Origin: Stenotrophomonas sp. BIGb0135
GTDB taxonomy: Bacteria > Pseudomonadota > Gammaproteobacteria > Xanthomonadales > Xanthomonadaceae
Length of the DNA: 64,000 nt
Reading direction: 5' to 3'
Assembly (NCBI RefSeq): GCF_024810105.1
Contig: NZ_JANUDX010000005.1
Coordinates: forward strand, 186,001-250,000
The notes beneath the pieces are model-generated. The model was given only the letters and a program-made list of their open reading frames with translations. It had not been told where the DNA came from and made no database searches. Both the position numbers and the translations under genes were made by a program. The stretch's first letter is position 1, and each line of letters opens with the position of its first letter. Below are positions 9,262-17,520 of this stretch, in pieces.

Positions 9262-9281
9262 CTGATCCCGGGCCCCCACCC

Positions 9282-9653
9282 ATGAAGCGTGCGTCCACCC
9301 TGCTCGATGCGAGCGCCATCGCCCTTTCCAGCCTGTGCCTGCTGCATTGCCTGGCCCTGCCGCTGTTGGCCGCGGCGCTGCCGCTGTTGGGCGTGTGGGC
9401 AGAGGCCGAGTGGGTGCACGCGCTGTTCGTGACCATCGCCGCGCCCATGACCGGCTTCGCCCTGTGGCGCGCGCATCGGCAGCAGCGCCTGCCCGCGGCC
9501 GCCGTCACCAGCGCCGCAGTGGGGCTGTTGTTGTTACTGGCCGGCGCTGCCGGCTGGCCCAGCCACGACAGCGAAACCCCGATGACCGTTGCCGGCAGCC
9601 TGCTGCTGGCCGCCACCCATGCGTGGAATGCGTGGCGCCGTCATCGCCACTGA
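9282..9653 (+). CDS. MerC-domain inner-membrane protein, probably Zur-regulated
   Basis: 123 residues with about four transmembrane helices. The SLCLLHCLALPLLAAALPLLG segment contains the conserved Cys-x3-His-Cys pattern of the MerC family, originally described in mercury uptake. In Xanthomonadales and other proteobacteria, MerC-domain genes also appear in zinc-starvation regulons. Here a Zur-box-like palindrome ends about 20 nt ahead of the ATG at 9282, and the divergent gene is a former CobW chaperone. I infer a role in zinc homeostasis rather than mercury resistance, since no other mer gene is nearby. Confidence 0.8.
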   Translation: MKRASTLLDASAIALSSLCLLHCLALPLLAAALPLLGVWAEAEWVHALFVTIAAPMTGFALWRAHRQQRLPAAAVTSAAVGLLLLLAGAAGWPSHDSETPMTVAGSLLLAATHAWNAWRRHRH

Positions 9654-9662
9654 GCGGACGCG

Positions 9663-9938
9663 CTATTTGCCGTAGGCGCGCAGCAGCCTGACCAGCACCT
9701 GCGCCTCGGCGGCGCGTTCGGCCGGGTCGGTCGGGCTGACCACGTGTTCCTGCAGGTGCTCGTCCAGCAGCGCCATCAGCAGGCCATGCGCCGCGCCGCG
9801 TACCGCCGCGGCCTGCACCAGCACGTCCGTGCAATCGGCATCGGTCGACTGCAGCGAGGTTTCCAGCGCGGCCACCTGGCCGGCCATGCGCCGGACCCGG
9901 GCCAGCAGCGGGTTTCGTTTGTGTTGGACGTGCGACAT
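9663..9938 (-). CDS. RcnR/CsoR-family nickel/cobalt-sensing repressor
   Basis: 91 residues, all-alpha, of the CsoR/RcnR/FrmR family (RRMAGQVAALE helix). Metal-ligand residues fit RcnR-type Ni/Co sensing: His3, Cys36, His61 and His65 correspond to RcnR H3, C35, H60 and H64. Family members bind DNA as tetramers when metal-free and let go when they bind Ni(II) or Co(II). The gene is divergent from the CDF exporter dmeF with a G/C-tract inverted repeat between them, so autoregulation and control of dmeF are expected. It is therefore DmeR-like. Confidence 0.88.
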   Translation of the reverse strand: MSHVQHKRNPLLARVRRMAGQVAALETSLQSTDADCTDVLVQAAAVRGAAHGLLMALLDEHLQEHVVSPTDPAERAAEAQVLVRLLRAYGK

Positions 9939-9950
9939 GGGGCAGAAGAA

Positions 9951-9968
9951 TATACCCTACGGGGGTAT
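9951..9968. promoter_or_regulatory. RcnR/DmeR-type operator
   Basis: The inverted repeat ATACCC-TACGG-GGGTAT lies in the 50-bp gap between the repressor and dmeF. Operators of this family carry a G tract flanked by A/T inverted repeats, which this site shows. It is close enough to both starts to control both genes. Confidence 0.65.
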
Positions 9969-9988
9969 CCCTCAACCGAGCCGTCGTC

Positions 9989-11005
9989 ATGTCCCTCGCC
10001 GCTGCCGCCGATGCCCGCAGCCACAGCCACCGCTTCGACGACGGCAATCCGCTGGCCGAGCGCAACACGCGCCGCGCCCTGTGGCTGACCGCCGCCATGA
10101 TGGGGGTGGAGATCGTGGGCGGCTGGTGGTTCAACTCCATGGCCGTGCTGGCCGACGGCTGGCACATGAGTTCGCATGCACTCGCCCTCGGCCTGGCCGT
10201 GTTCGCCTATGCGTGTGCCCGCCGCTACGCGCAGGACCCGCGCTTCGCCTTCGGCACCTGGAAGATCGAGATCCTCGGCGGCTACACCAGCGCGATCGCC
10301 CTGCTGGGTGTCGCCCTGCTCATGGCGGTGCAATCGGCGCAGCGGCTGTTCTCCCCCAGCGCCATCCACTACGACCAGGCCATCGCCATCGCGGTGGTCG
10401 GCCTGGCGGTGAACCTGCTGTGCGCGTGGTGGCTGCGCGACAGCCACGGCCACGGCCACGATCACGGCCATGCGCACACCGGCCATGCCCACCACGGGCA
10501 TCACGCGCATGACCATGCCCATGACCACGGCCACGCCGCGCATGCGCAGGACCTCAACCTGCGCTCGGCCTACCTGCACGTCCTCGCCGACGCTGCCACC
10601 TCGGTGCTCGCCATCGCCGCACTGGTCGGCGGCAAGTTCTGGGGCGCGGCCTGGCTGGACCCGGTGATGGGACTGGTCGGTGCCGTGCTGGTCACGGTGT
10701 GGGCCATCGGCCTGTTGCGCGATACCGGCCGCGTGCTGCTGGATGCGCAGATGGATGCACCGGTGGTGGCCGAAGTGCGCGAGGTGATCGAGCAGGGGCC
10801 GTGGCCGGCGCAGCTGGCCGACCTGCACGTGTGGCAGGTGGGTCGCGGCAAGTACGCGGTGGTGGCCAGCGTGGTCACCACGGCAGAGATCAGCGCCGAT
10901 CAGCTGCGCGCCGCGCTCTCCATCCATGAGGAACTGGTCCACGTCACCGTGGAAGTGAACCGCCTCCCCGCCCCGCTCAGCGGTGCAGCAGCATCGAACC
11001 GATGA
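9989..11005 (+). CDS. dmeF: CDF-family Co2+/Ni2+ exporter DmeF
   Basis: 338 residues, cation diffusion facilitator with six membrane helices. Transport-site residues are visible as NSMAVLADGWHMSSHALALG in TM2 and the HVLADAATS motif in TM5 (HxxxD-type pairs). A long His-rich loop between TM4 and TM5 (SHGHGHDHGHAHTGHAHHGH and on) contains more than 15 histidines, as is usual for DmeF-type cobalt and nickel exporters. A C-terminal cytosolic domain follows (LADLHVWQVGRGK). An RcnR-like repressor and its operator lie directly upstream. Substrate assignment rests on the repressor type and the DmeF-like architecture. Confidence 0.88.
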   Translation: MSLAAAADARSHSHRFDDGNPLAERNTRRALWLTAAMMGVEIVGGWWFNSMAVLADGWHMSSHALALGLAVFAYACARRYAQDPRFAFGTWKIEILGGYTSAIALLGVALLMAVQSAQRLFSPSAIHYDQAIAIAVVGLAVNLLCAWWLRDSHGHGHDHGHAHTGHAHHGHHAHDHAHDHGHAAHAQDLNLRSAYLHVLADAATSVLAIAALVGGKFWGAAWLDPVMGLVGAVLVTVWAIGLLRDTGRVLLDAQMDAPVVAEVREVIEQGPWPAQLADLHVWQVGRGKYAVVASVVTTAEISADQLRAALSIHEELVHVTVEVNRLPAPLSGAAASNR

Positions 11006-11309
11006 ACAGCGCCAGAGGTGCGGCACCCACCACCGCGCCCACGATCCCCAGCCACGCCCAGCGCTCCTGACGCACCCGCGATCCCAGCGCCGCCAGCAGC
11101 GCGACTGCCGCAGAGGCGAGCACGCCGATCGACACGCCGGTGGTGCTCGCGCCGGCAGTCACCCCGTGGTTGGCCCACTGCGCGCCGTACGCCACTGCGG
11201 CCCCCAGCGGGAGTGCCGCGAAGCTGAGCAGCCCCAACAACGGCGCGCGTGCGGCCGTCGCCTTCACCGGAGGCCGGCCGACCGTGCCCATGTCGCTGTC
11301 GTTGTGCAT
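10977..11309 (-). CDS. Small membrane protein of unknown function
   Basis: 110 residues with three predicted membrane helices (LLGLLSFAALPLGAAVAYGA, then IGVLASAAVALLAALG and LGIVGAVVGAAPLALFIGSM) and a short hydrophilic N-terminus. The ATG at 11309 has AGGAG 5 nt upstream, which favours it over an earlier ATG at 11330. Its 3' end overlaps the end of dmeF by 29 nt in convergent orientation. I do not recognise a family; it resembles small conserved DUF4190-like membrane proteins only in layout. Confidence 0.65.
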   Translation of the reverse strand: MHNDSDMGTVGRPPVKATAARAPLLGLLSFAALPLGAAVAYGAQWANHGVTAGASTTGVSIGVLASAAVALLAALGSRVRQERWAWLGIVGAVVGAAPLALFIGSMLLHR

Positions 11310-11467
11310 GCATGCTCCTGACGGGTACATCCCGTGGACCAGCCTCGTTCACTTGTCCGCCGAGTTCAAGCGCGCGCCTGCACACCCCGCGCGGGCCCGC
11401 GAGGTCTACACGCCCGCCCGCGCGAGGCGCCCGTACACTCCGGCGACACCCGCCCAGGATGCCCGCC

Positions 11468-11890
11468 ATGCGCCCCGGCCTTTGCCTGTTGCTGCTCGCC
11501 CCGCTCCTGCTCAGCGCCTGCCGGAACGGCGACAGTGGCGTGGGCACATTCTCCGCCGACCCGCTGCTGGGCTGCTTTGCCCCCCGTCCACGCACGCCGG
11601 CCGAGTTCCGCATCGAACACCAGCAGGGCCAGTACTACGTCACCTTCCGCCGTGACGCGCACTGGCAGCGCGACGACACGGCCCTGCAGGTATCGACCCG
11701 CGCCGACATCGGCCGGTTCTTCAAGGACGATGCCGACCAGATCGACAAGGCGCTGGTGCGGCCCACCGGTGGCTTCGGCCTCTTCCACCTCACTCCCGGC
11801 GCGACGCTCAAGGGCAAGGCCAAGGACAGCGACTACATGGCCCTGGTGCTCATCGGTGCCGGCCCGGTATTCCAGGTGCGCTGCGACTGA
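11468..11890 (+). CDS. Putative lipoprotein
   Basis: 140 residues beginning with a lipoprotein signal (LLLLAPLLLSAC, lipobox LSAC), so the mature protein should be acylated at Cys18 and envelope-anchored. The mature part is hydrophilic with EFRIEHQQGQYYVTFRRDAHW and no recognised domain. AGGA lies 8 nt before the ATG; an in-frame ATG three codons earlier is possible. It stands alone between a convergent membrane gene and a 350-bp gap. Confidence 0.75.
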   Translation: MRPGLCLLLLAPLLLSACRNGDSGVGTFSADPLLGCFAPRPRTPAEFRIEHQQGQYYVTFRRDAHWQRDDTALQVSTRADIGRFFKDDADQIDKALVRPTGGFGLFHLTPGATLKGKAKDSDYMALVLIGAGPVFQVRCD

Positions 11891-12238
11891 CCCCGCGTCG
11901 CGGCAGCGGCGAGCCCCGGATATGCAGCTGCCGGCAGCGCCGCCTCGCCACGGCGGTACCCGCAGGCCAGATACCCCACGATGGCCCCCTCCCCAGGGAC
12001 CGTCGCCTCCCCCGCCAGCAAGCCGGCGTCCGCCCGCTGCCCGCGGCCTCCCATCCCCTCGCCGCCCCAACCGCCAGCGCCAGACCACCGCGTGCCGGCG
12101 CGTCCGTGCACCGTGCCACGCGTGCGCCCGCTCCCCGCGCCACCGGCCGCGCCTTCTCCCCCGGCTGCGACCTCAACAACCGTCGCGTGCAGCGCCCCGC
12201 GTGCACGCGCGTACAGGGCGGCAGTGTCCGGCCGTACT
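11891..12238. other. Intergenic gap without a supported gene
   Basis: 348 bp of C/G-rich sequence between the lipoprotein and the RAYT gene. Open frames here show biased, low-complexity composition on both strands and no recognisable domain. No terminator or REP palindrome was identified. Confidence 0.4.
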
Positions 12239-12721
12239 TCAACATGGCCCCTTGCCCCGGCCACGGCGATGGATCGAGCTGTAGGGCCAGTCCGCCGCGT
12301 CACGCACGTGGCCATGTTTGACCGGGTTCTCGTGCACGTACGCCACATGCCGCAGGAAATCCTCCCCGTCCACGATGCGGTGCTCGCGGAAACTGCTGTG
12401 CCAGAGCGGTCGCGCACTGCGGTCCCGGCGCAACACCGCGCGCGGCGGCATGCCCGGCAGCTGGCGGTCGAAGATGGCCTGGATCTGGTTCCAGCGCCGG
12501 TGCCCGTCATCATCGGCCGCGGGCAGCGTCCACACGCCATGCAGGTGGTCGGGCAATACCACGATCGCATCCAGACGGAACGGCCGCGCCTGCTGTGCCA
12601 CCCGGAACGCCAGCCGCAGGCCTTGCGCGTGATCGACCAACAGGCGGCTGCGCTGATCGCGCAGGTGCGCACTGAAGAAGTACGCGTTGCCGGGTTGCCA
12701 GGGGCGGTGATCGCAGGACAT
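12239..12721 (-). CDS. REP-associated tyrosine transposase (RAYT, Y1_Tnp/IS200-like)
   Basis: 160 residues with the HUH single-strand transposase fold: VVLPDHLHGVWTLP holds the metal-binding HLH pair, and HVAYVHENPVKHGHV holds the catalytic tyrosine with the downstream N-P. The block WHSSFREHRI is typical of RAYTs. These domesticated IS200/IS605 relatives cut and join REP palindromes at a specific tetranucleotide and are thought to spread them in cis and trans. This window contains three large REP arrays and several single REPs that could be its substrates. It is not flanked by obvious REPs at its own ends in the 300 bp checked. Confidence 0.88.
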   Translation of the reverse strand: MSCDHRPWQPGNAYFFSAHLRDQRSRLLVDHAQGLRLAFRVAQQARPFRLDAIVVLPDHLHGVWTLPAADDDGHRRWNQIQAIFDRQLPGMPPRAVLRRDRSARPLWHSSFREHRIVDGEDFLRHVAYVHENPVKHGHVRDAADWPYSSIHRRGRGKGPC

Positions 12722-12847
12722 GGCCGCAGTGTGCGATCCATGGCGCGCTGCGAGGATCGGCCTGCGCCTTATCCTGGTTTCGGGCTTGGTCGCACCGGCC
12801 TATAGGCATCGCCGCATGCGCCACATCAGACCATGCGGCCACCGCCG

Positions 12848-13627
12848 TCAGCGCTGCGCCGCCTCGCATGCCATGCGCGCATCGCGGGCGAGGTCGTCCA
12901 ACAGGTAGTCGTCCTCACGCGCGGTCAGCCGCGCCACGGCCCTGGACGTATCCGGCAGCAGCCGGCGCACCGCCTGGCTGATCGGCAGCGAATAGCTGCG
13001 AGGTGCATCGGCGCCACCGGTCGGCGCCTCGCCCACCGTCCACGGCAGCATCATCAGCTTCTGCGAACGCGACGCCAGTACCTGCGCGGGGGCCGTTTCG
13101 TACTCGATACGCACGCTGATCACCGGGTCATCGTCGGTCCACACGCCCCCCGCGTAGTAGGCGTCCAACCGCCTGCGCAATGCCGTCACCCCCAGCATCG
13201 GCTGCAGGTAGCCCTGGATCCGCGCGATGGTGCAGGTGGGCACCGTATCGGAGGCCGCGATCGGGGCATGCTTCAACACCTGCGCAGGGCGCACGCGGCG
13301 CGCCATCTCGGTGACGGCGCGCTGCTGGTTCCAGGCGGGCGCGTCCACTGCCCACAGCAGCTCGGCCACGCGCTGCGCCGGCACGCTGTCGGTACTCGCC
13401 TGACCATCGGTAGCGGTCGGCGGCGGCGAGCGTCGCACGAAGCCACGCCGGCCGGGGCCGGGTTGCAGGCGATGCACCTCATCCACGCGATCCCAGCCTG
13501 AGTAGCTGTAGCGGATCTCGATCGCACGGATGTCCTGGATCGCCGTCCCGGGCGGTGGCGCATGGCCGCCGCTGCATCCGCCCAGTGCTGCCATGGCGAC
13601 CAGCAGCAGCGCGCGCCGCAGGGTCAT
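12848..13627 (-). CDS. Putative lipoprotein downstream of kptA
   Basis: 259 residues. The N-terminus MTLRRALLLVAMAALGGCSGG has a lipobox (LGGC), so it should be a lipoprotein. The remainder is soluble with no family I recognise; IRYSYSGWDRVDEVHRLQP near the start and a conserved-looking YYAGGVWTDDDPVISVRI stretch are visible. The ATG overlaps the kptA stop codon (ATGA), so the two are probably co-translated even though one product is cytosolic and the other exported. Confidence 0.75.
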   Translation of the reverse strand: MTLRRALLLVAMAALGGCSGGHAPPPGTAIQDIRAIEIRYSYSGWDRVDEVHRLQPGPGRRGFVRRSPPPTATDGQASTDSVPAQRVAELLWAVDAPAWNQQRAVTEMARRVRPAQVLKHAPIAASDTVPTCTIARIQGYLQPMLGVTALRRRLDAYYAGGVWTDDDPVISVRIEYETAPAQVLASRSQKLMMLPWTVGEAPTGGADAPRSYSLPISQAVRRLLPDTSRAVARLTAREDDYLLDDLARDARMACEAAQR

Positions 13628-14157
13628 TGCAGGAACTCGACCGGCACGGCAGCGGTGAGCCACACCCCGTTCTGCGTGCAATGGAAGACATGCCCCGCTG
13701 CATGCATGCGGCCGGCCTCCACCACCAGGATGTGCACCTTGCCGTGGCGCTGGCCCACGGCCTGGGCGGTGTCGCGGTCGGCCGACAAATGCACGTGGTG
13801 GCGCGCGCCAGGCTGCAGCCCCTGCTGACCGATGGATGCCAGGAAACGCGTGGCCGTGCCGTGGTAGAGCTGCGCCGGCGGCACCACCGCTGGCAGGCCC
13901 AGGTCCACCGCTACCGAGTGGCCCTGGTTGGCGCGGATGCGCAGGCCATCGTCGCTGAGCGCAAAGCGCTGCTTGTCGCTGCTGCGCACCAGCTCGTCCA
14001 GCAGCGCGCGGTCCAGGCGCACGTGCGGCCGTGCCTGGCGCAGCAGGTCCTCGACCCCCACCCAGCCCTGCGCGTCCAGCTGCAGGCCAATGCTCTCGGG
14101 CGCGTGGCGCAGTACGCGGCTGAGGAAGCGGCTGGTCGTCTCGGCGTCGGTGCTCAT
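13624..14157 (-). CDS. kptA: RNA 2'-phosphotransferase (Tpt1/KptA)
   Basis: 177 residues matching the KptA/Tpt1 family, which moves a 2'-phosphate from RNA to NAD+ and releases ADP-ribose cyclic phosphate. The RNA-binding block SRFLSRVLRHAPESIGLQLD starts the protein. The NAD-binding fold has YHGTATRF, HHVHLSAD and HILVVEAGRMH. In bacteria without tRNA splicing its physiological substrate is uncertain; rescue of 2'-phosphorylated RNA is one proposal. The ATG at 14157 is chosen as it directly precedes the family N-terminus. Confidence 0.92.
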   Translation of the reverse strand: MSTDAETTSRFLSRVLRHAPESIGLQLDAQGWVGVEDLLRQARPHVRLDRALLDELVRSSDKQRFALSDDGLRIRANQGHSVAVDLGLPAVVPPAQLYHGTATRFLASIGQQGLQPGARHHVHLSADRDTAQAVGQRHGKVHILVVEAGRMHAAGHVFHCTQNGVWLTAAVPVEFLQ

Positions 14158-14269
14158 CGTTGGTCCATGTGAAAACAGGTCGAGCGGGCAGCGCCGCACA
14201 CCGGCGCACTATAGCGGCGCACGACACCGGCCCGAGCCCTCAGGCCCTGTTGCCGCCTTCTCGGGTACG

Positions 14270-15172
14270 ATGCCCACCCCTTGGCCATGCCGCCCACCGG
14301 CTGTTCCGCAGCCCCGGCGCCCCCCTCCCGTGCCCCATTACACCGGTCCCCTGCTCACCCGCCCGCTTGCCGAAGCCCTCCTGCGCGCCCGCGACAGTGG
14401 CGCCGGCAGCTGGACCGGCTCGCTCGACCTTGCCCGCTCCACCGGCACCGCGACCCTGGCCGCCGACCATTGGACCTGGAAAGAGCAGCGCTACCCCTAC
14501 CCCGGCAAGACCAAGGACCGCACCCTGTACTACTGGGACGGCGAGGAGTTCCTGGCGGTGTCGCGGTTCGGCACGGCGCTGATCAAGCTGGTGCCCACCG
14601 ACTGGGATGCGCCCACCTTCGAGATCGACGGCATCAAGATGCTGCCCAGCGCGCAGGTGTCGCCGTTCGAGGACGCACGGCGCAAGGTGGCGCTGATCGC
14701 CCCTGCGGGCAAGACCGTGCTGGATACCTGTGGCGGGCTCGGCTACTTCGCCGCGTGCTGCCTGGAAGGCGGCGTCGCCCGCATCCAGTCGTTCGAGAAA
14801 AACCCGGACGTGCTCTGGCTGCGCACGCTCAATCCGTGGTCACCCGACCCGGACGCGCCGGTCAGTGGCGGCCGGCTGTCGCTCACCCACGCTGACGTCT
14901 CTGTGGCCATCGAGGGCCTGGAAAGCAGTTCGGTGGATGCCATCCTGCACGATCCGCCCCGCTTTGGCATCGCCGGCGAACTGTACTCGCAGGTGTTCTA
15001 CGACCAGTTGGCACGGGTGATCCGCAAGGGCGGGCGGATGTTCCATTACACCGGCGCGCCCAACAAGCTCACCAGTGGCCGCGACGTGCCGCGCGAGGTG
15101 GCCAAGCGGCTGGAGAAGGCGGGCTTCAAGGCCGACCTGGCGCTCGATGGCGTGCTCGCCGTGAAGCGCTGA
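14270..15172 (+). CDS. Class I SAM-dependent methyltransferase
   Basis: Up to 300 residues. The Rossmann core begins with VLDTCGGLGYFAACCLEGG (motif I), followed by the acidic IQSFEKNP motif, then ILHDPPRFGIAGELYSQVFYD as motif IV and GRMFHYTG. The DPPR motif resembles RNA or polyamine-type methyltransferases of the COG2521 group. The substrate is not evident. The ATG at 14270 lacks a good ribosome-binding site; a GTG at 14330 (followed by PHYTGPLLTRPLAEALL) fits the conserved region better and may be the true start. It is divergent from kptA. Confidence 0.78.
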   Translation: MPTPWPCRPPAVPQPRRPPPVPHYTGPLLTRPLAEALLRARDSGAGSWTGSLDLARSTGTATLAADHWTWKEQRYPYPGKTKDRTLYYWDGEEFLAVSRFGTALIKLVPTDWDAPTFEIDGIKMLPSAQVSPFEDARRKVALIAPAGKTVLDTCGGLGYFAACCLEGGVARIQSFEKNPDVLWLRTLNPWSPDPDAPVSGGRLSLTHADVSVAIEGLESSSVDAILHDPPRFGIAGELYSQVFYDQLARVIRKGGRMFHYTGAPNKLTSGRDVPREVAKRLEKAGFKADLALDGVLAVKR

Positions 15173-15218
15173 GCGCGACGCGGCACGCCGGAACCCGAGC
15201 GGTCGATGACCGCCCGGG

Positions 15219-15392
15219 TCAGTCCTCGCGGGGCAGCTTCTTCGCCCACATGTTGTCCACCAGGTTCGGATAGGCGCGGCCGTTCTCCTCGGCCCGCTGC
15301 CGCGCGGCCTCTTTCTGGGCCGGCGACAACGGCCGCGACTTGCCCTTGTTGGGCGCCGGCTTCTTCCAAGGGGGCGTGCGAGGCGCGGGCAT
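15219..15392 (-). CDS. Small basic conserved hypothetical protein (57 aa)
   Basis: 57 residues, very basic and Pro/Lys-rich at the start (PPWKKPAPNKGKSRPLSPAQ) and ending DNMWAKKLPRED. The amphipathic KEAARQRAEENGRAYPNLVDN stretch has a helical pattern. It follows the alpha/beta hydrolase on the same strand after 8 nt, so they may share a transcript. I recall similar short proteins annotated as hypothetical across Xanthomonadaceae, but no function is known to me. Confidence 0.6.
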   Translation of the reverse strand: MPAPRTPPWKKPAPNKGKSRPLSPAQKEAARQRAEENGRAYPNLVDNMWAKKLPRED

Positions 15393-15400
15393 GATGGCCG

Positions 15401-16210
15401 TTACTTCTTCAGGAACGCCACCAGCGCCGCGTTGAACTGCTCCGGATGGCTGGCATTGCAGCCATGCGGCGCGTCCTTGAGCACCACGGCCTCGCTACCG
15501 GCAATGGCCGCATGCGTGCGCTTGCCCGAGCCCTCGTAGGGCACCGTGCCGTCGCTGTCACCATGCAGCACCAGGGTGGGCACGCTGACCTTCTTCAGAT
15601 CCTCGCGGAAATCCGTAGTGCCGAAGGCCTTCATGCAGCCCAAGGCCGCGGTCTGGTCGGCCTGCTGGCACAGCTTGATCGCCGCCTGGCGCTCGCTCTC
15701 GCTCACCTTCAGCTCGCCCTTGGCGCTGAAGAAATCGGTGGTGAAGTTGTCGAAGAAGCCGTCGCGGTCGCGCTCCAGGTCCTGGCGCATCTGGTCGGCC
15801 TTGGACGGGATGAGCGGGCCGTCGGGGTTGTCGGCGGTCTGCAGCATGTACGGCGGCACCGCCGAGGCGAACACCACGCTGTGCAGGCGCTGCTCGCCGT
15901 GGCGGGCGATGTAGCGGGCCACTTCGCCGCCGCCCATCGAGAAGCCCACCAGGGTGACATCCTGCAGGCCGAGGTCGTCGATCACCCCCGCCAGATCATC
16001 GGCCAGGGTGTCGTACTCATAGCCGTCGGCCGGCTTTTCCGAGCGCCCGAAGCCGCGCCGGTCGTAGGCAATGACGCGGTAGCCGGCATTCTTCAGCACG
16101 GGCACCTGCGCCTTCCACGATTCGGCCGAGAGCGGCCAGCCATGGATCAACACCACCGGGCGGCCGGAGCCACCGGTGTCTTCAACGTGCAGCTTGACGC
16201 GTGATGCCAT
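15401..16210 (-). CDS. Alpha/beta hydrolase (arylesterase/non-heme haloperoxidase type)
   Basis: 269 residues, cytosolic. The catalytic triad is visible: nucleophile Ser91 in GFSMGG, Asp in VLHGDSDGTVP and His in DAPHGCNASHPEQF. HGWPLSAESW supplies the oxyanion-hole region, and YDRRGFGRSEKPADGYEYDT is the classic signature of the bromoperoxidase/arylesterase subgroup. Such enzymes are esterases with incidental perhydrolase activity. A 57-residue gene follows closely on the same strand. The natural substrate is unknown. Confidence 0.9.
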   Translation of the reverse strand: MASRVKLHVEDTGGSGRPVVLIHGWPLSAESWKAQVPVLKNAGYRVIAYDRRGFGRSEKPADGYEYDTLADDLAGVIDDLGLQDVTLVGFSMGGGEVARYIARHGEQRLHSVVFASAVPPYMLQTADNPDGPLIPSKADQMRQDLERDRDGFFDNFTTDFFSAKGELKVSESERQAAIKLCQQADQTAALGCMKAFGTTDFREDLKKVSVPTLVLHGDSDGTVPYEGSGKRTHAAIAGSEAVVLKDAPHGCNASHPEQFNAALVAFLKK

Positions 16211-16401
16211 GGGGGCGCTCCTGTCGGTCGAATAGGTGGTCGATGCTAGGTGGCGCGGTTGACAGATGTTGTGAAAGAAACGGGTGGGTTGATGACATGG
16301 CGTGCACGTTTCACCGGCCAGCGGTGAAAGTAGGGAATATTCCTATTCACGCGCAACGCATCGGCGGGCAAGCTCACCCCTCCTCAGCAACCGACAGCGC
16401 C

Positions 16402-17520
16402 ATGTCCCTTATCGGATCCTCGACCGAGCCACACTGGAAGAAGGAGGTTGCCCTGATTGCAACCGCCATTCGTGAGAACAGCCCATTGATCGCAGCGGGC
16501 GTGGTGTTCCTCACCAGTGCCTCCATCTACAACTTCTCGAACAGCGAGAAGGTGGCCATCAACGTGATGTCGGCCGAGCTGGTGGCCTCCATCCCGCTCT
16601 ATTTTTCCATCATCACGCTACTGGTCATACTCCTCAGCTTCAGCCTTGGAATGACCTCGATGGTGACCTTGGAGGGCGCGGCGCGCGATCAACGCGGGCG
16701 CCTCCTTGCCGTGCCAATCGTCCCCACTGGCCGTGGTGAGTTCATGACGGCGCCGGTGCGGCGTGCTGCGTTGGTGGCGGCTGGCGCATGGCTGCTTGCC
16801 TACTGGTCACCCGCCTTGATCTTCATCGGGCTTGGGCTGATCACCGTTGCCCTCGATGGCGAAGACGCCAGCTATGTCGTGATGATTCTGTTGGGCCTTG
16901 CCATGTCAATCGTGGCGATGTCGTGGCTCTCCCTGCGCATCCGTCGTCCGCATAGAAACCGTGCCGTGGGCAAATCGCGCTCCACCCTGCTGCTTGCCGG
17001 CGTCGTGCAGAGCATCCTCATGATGACCGCCATCGTGATCGCCATTCGCTACTACAGCGAACAGGGGTACGGTGATTGGGGGATCGCCGCGTGGACGCTG
17101 ACCGTGACGGCACTCCTGGCCGGGCTGCAGTTCGTCGCCGCACTGGCCATCGCGCGTACCAGCAGCCATGGTGGCGTCCTTCGCCAGTGTGTGATCGGCG
17201 GAGCAGTGCTGGTCACGCTGGTGTGCCTGGTTCCGACCACCTCCGTATTCGTTTCGCGATGGGTCTTCAATATCAGTACCACCGGCCCGGTTTCGTGCGT
17301 GCAATTGGCGCTTCCCCCAGGCTACAGCGCCAACATCATGACCGACGCGGCCGGCGCGGCGCCCTCAGCGTCGGCGCCGTCCTCGTGGACACAGCCCCTG
17401 CGCGTCATCGCGCCCTACGACGATACGGTCCAGGTACGTCTGCGCGATATTCCAGACACCGTGTTCCGGATCAAAAAGGCCGACATCCAAGCGGTACGGG
17501 TGTGTCCATCACGCCAGTAG
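16402..17520 (+). CDS. Multi-pass membrane protein of unknown function
   Basis: 372 residues with about eight hydrophobic segments, beginning with a soluble MSLIGSSTEPHWKKEVALIA N-terminus. After the last helix comes a soluble tail rich in Ala/Ser/Pro that ends PDTVFRIKKADIQAVRVCPSRQ. The ATG at 16402 is chosen because upstream in-frame codons extend into the promoter region of the divergent hydrolase. No family is recognised. Codon use looks slightly less GC-biased than its neighbours, which could mean acquisition, but this is weak. Confidence 0.65.
   Translation: MSLIGSSTEPHWKKEVALIATAIRENSPLIAAGVVFLTSASIYNFSNSEKVAINVMSAELVASIPLYFSIITLLVILLSFSLGMTSMVTLEGAARDQRGRLLAVPIVPTGRGEFMTAPVRRAALVAAGAWLLAYWSPALIFIGLGLITVALDGEDASYVVMILLGLAMSIVAMSWLSLRIRRPHRNRAVGKSRSTLLLAGVVQSILMMTAIVIAIRYYSEQGYGDWGIAAWTLTVTALLAGLQFVAALAIARTSSHGGVLRQCVIGGAVLVTLVCLVPTTSVFVSRWVFNISTTGPVSCVQLALPPGYSANIMTDAAGAAPSASAPSSWTQPLRVIAPYDDTVQVRLRDIPDTVFRIKKADIQAVRVCPSRQ

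Noticed and set aside
9282..9653. Mercury-resistance operon because of MerC
   Set aside because: No merR, merT, merP or merA nearby. The upstream operator is of Zur type, which favours a zinc role.
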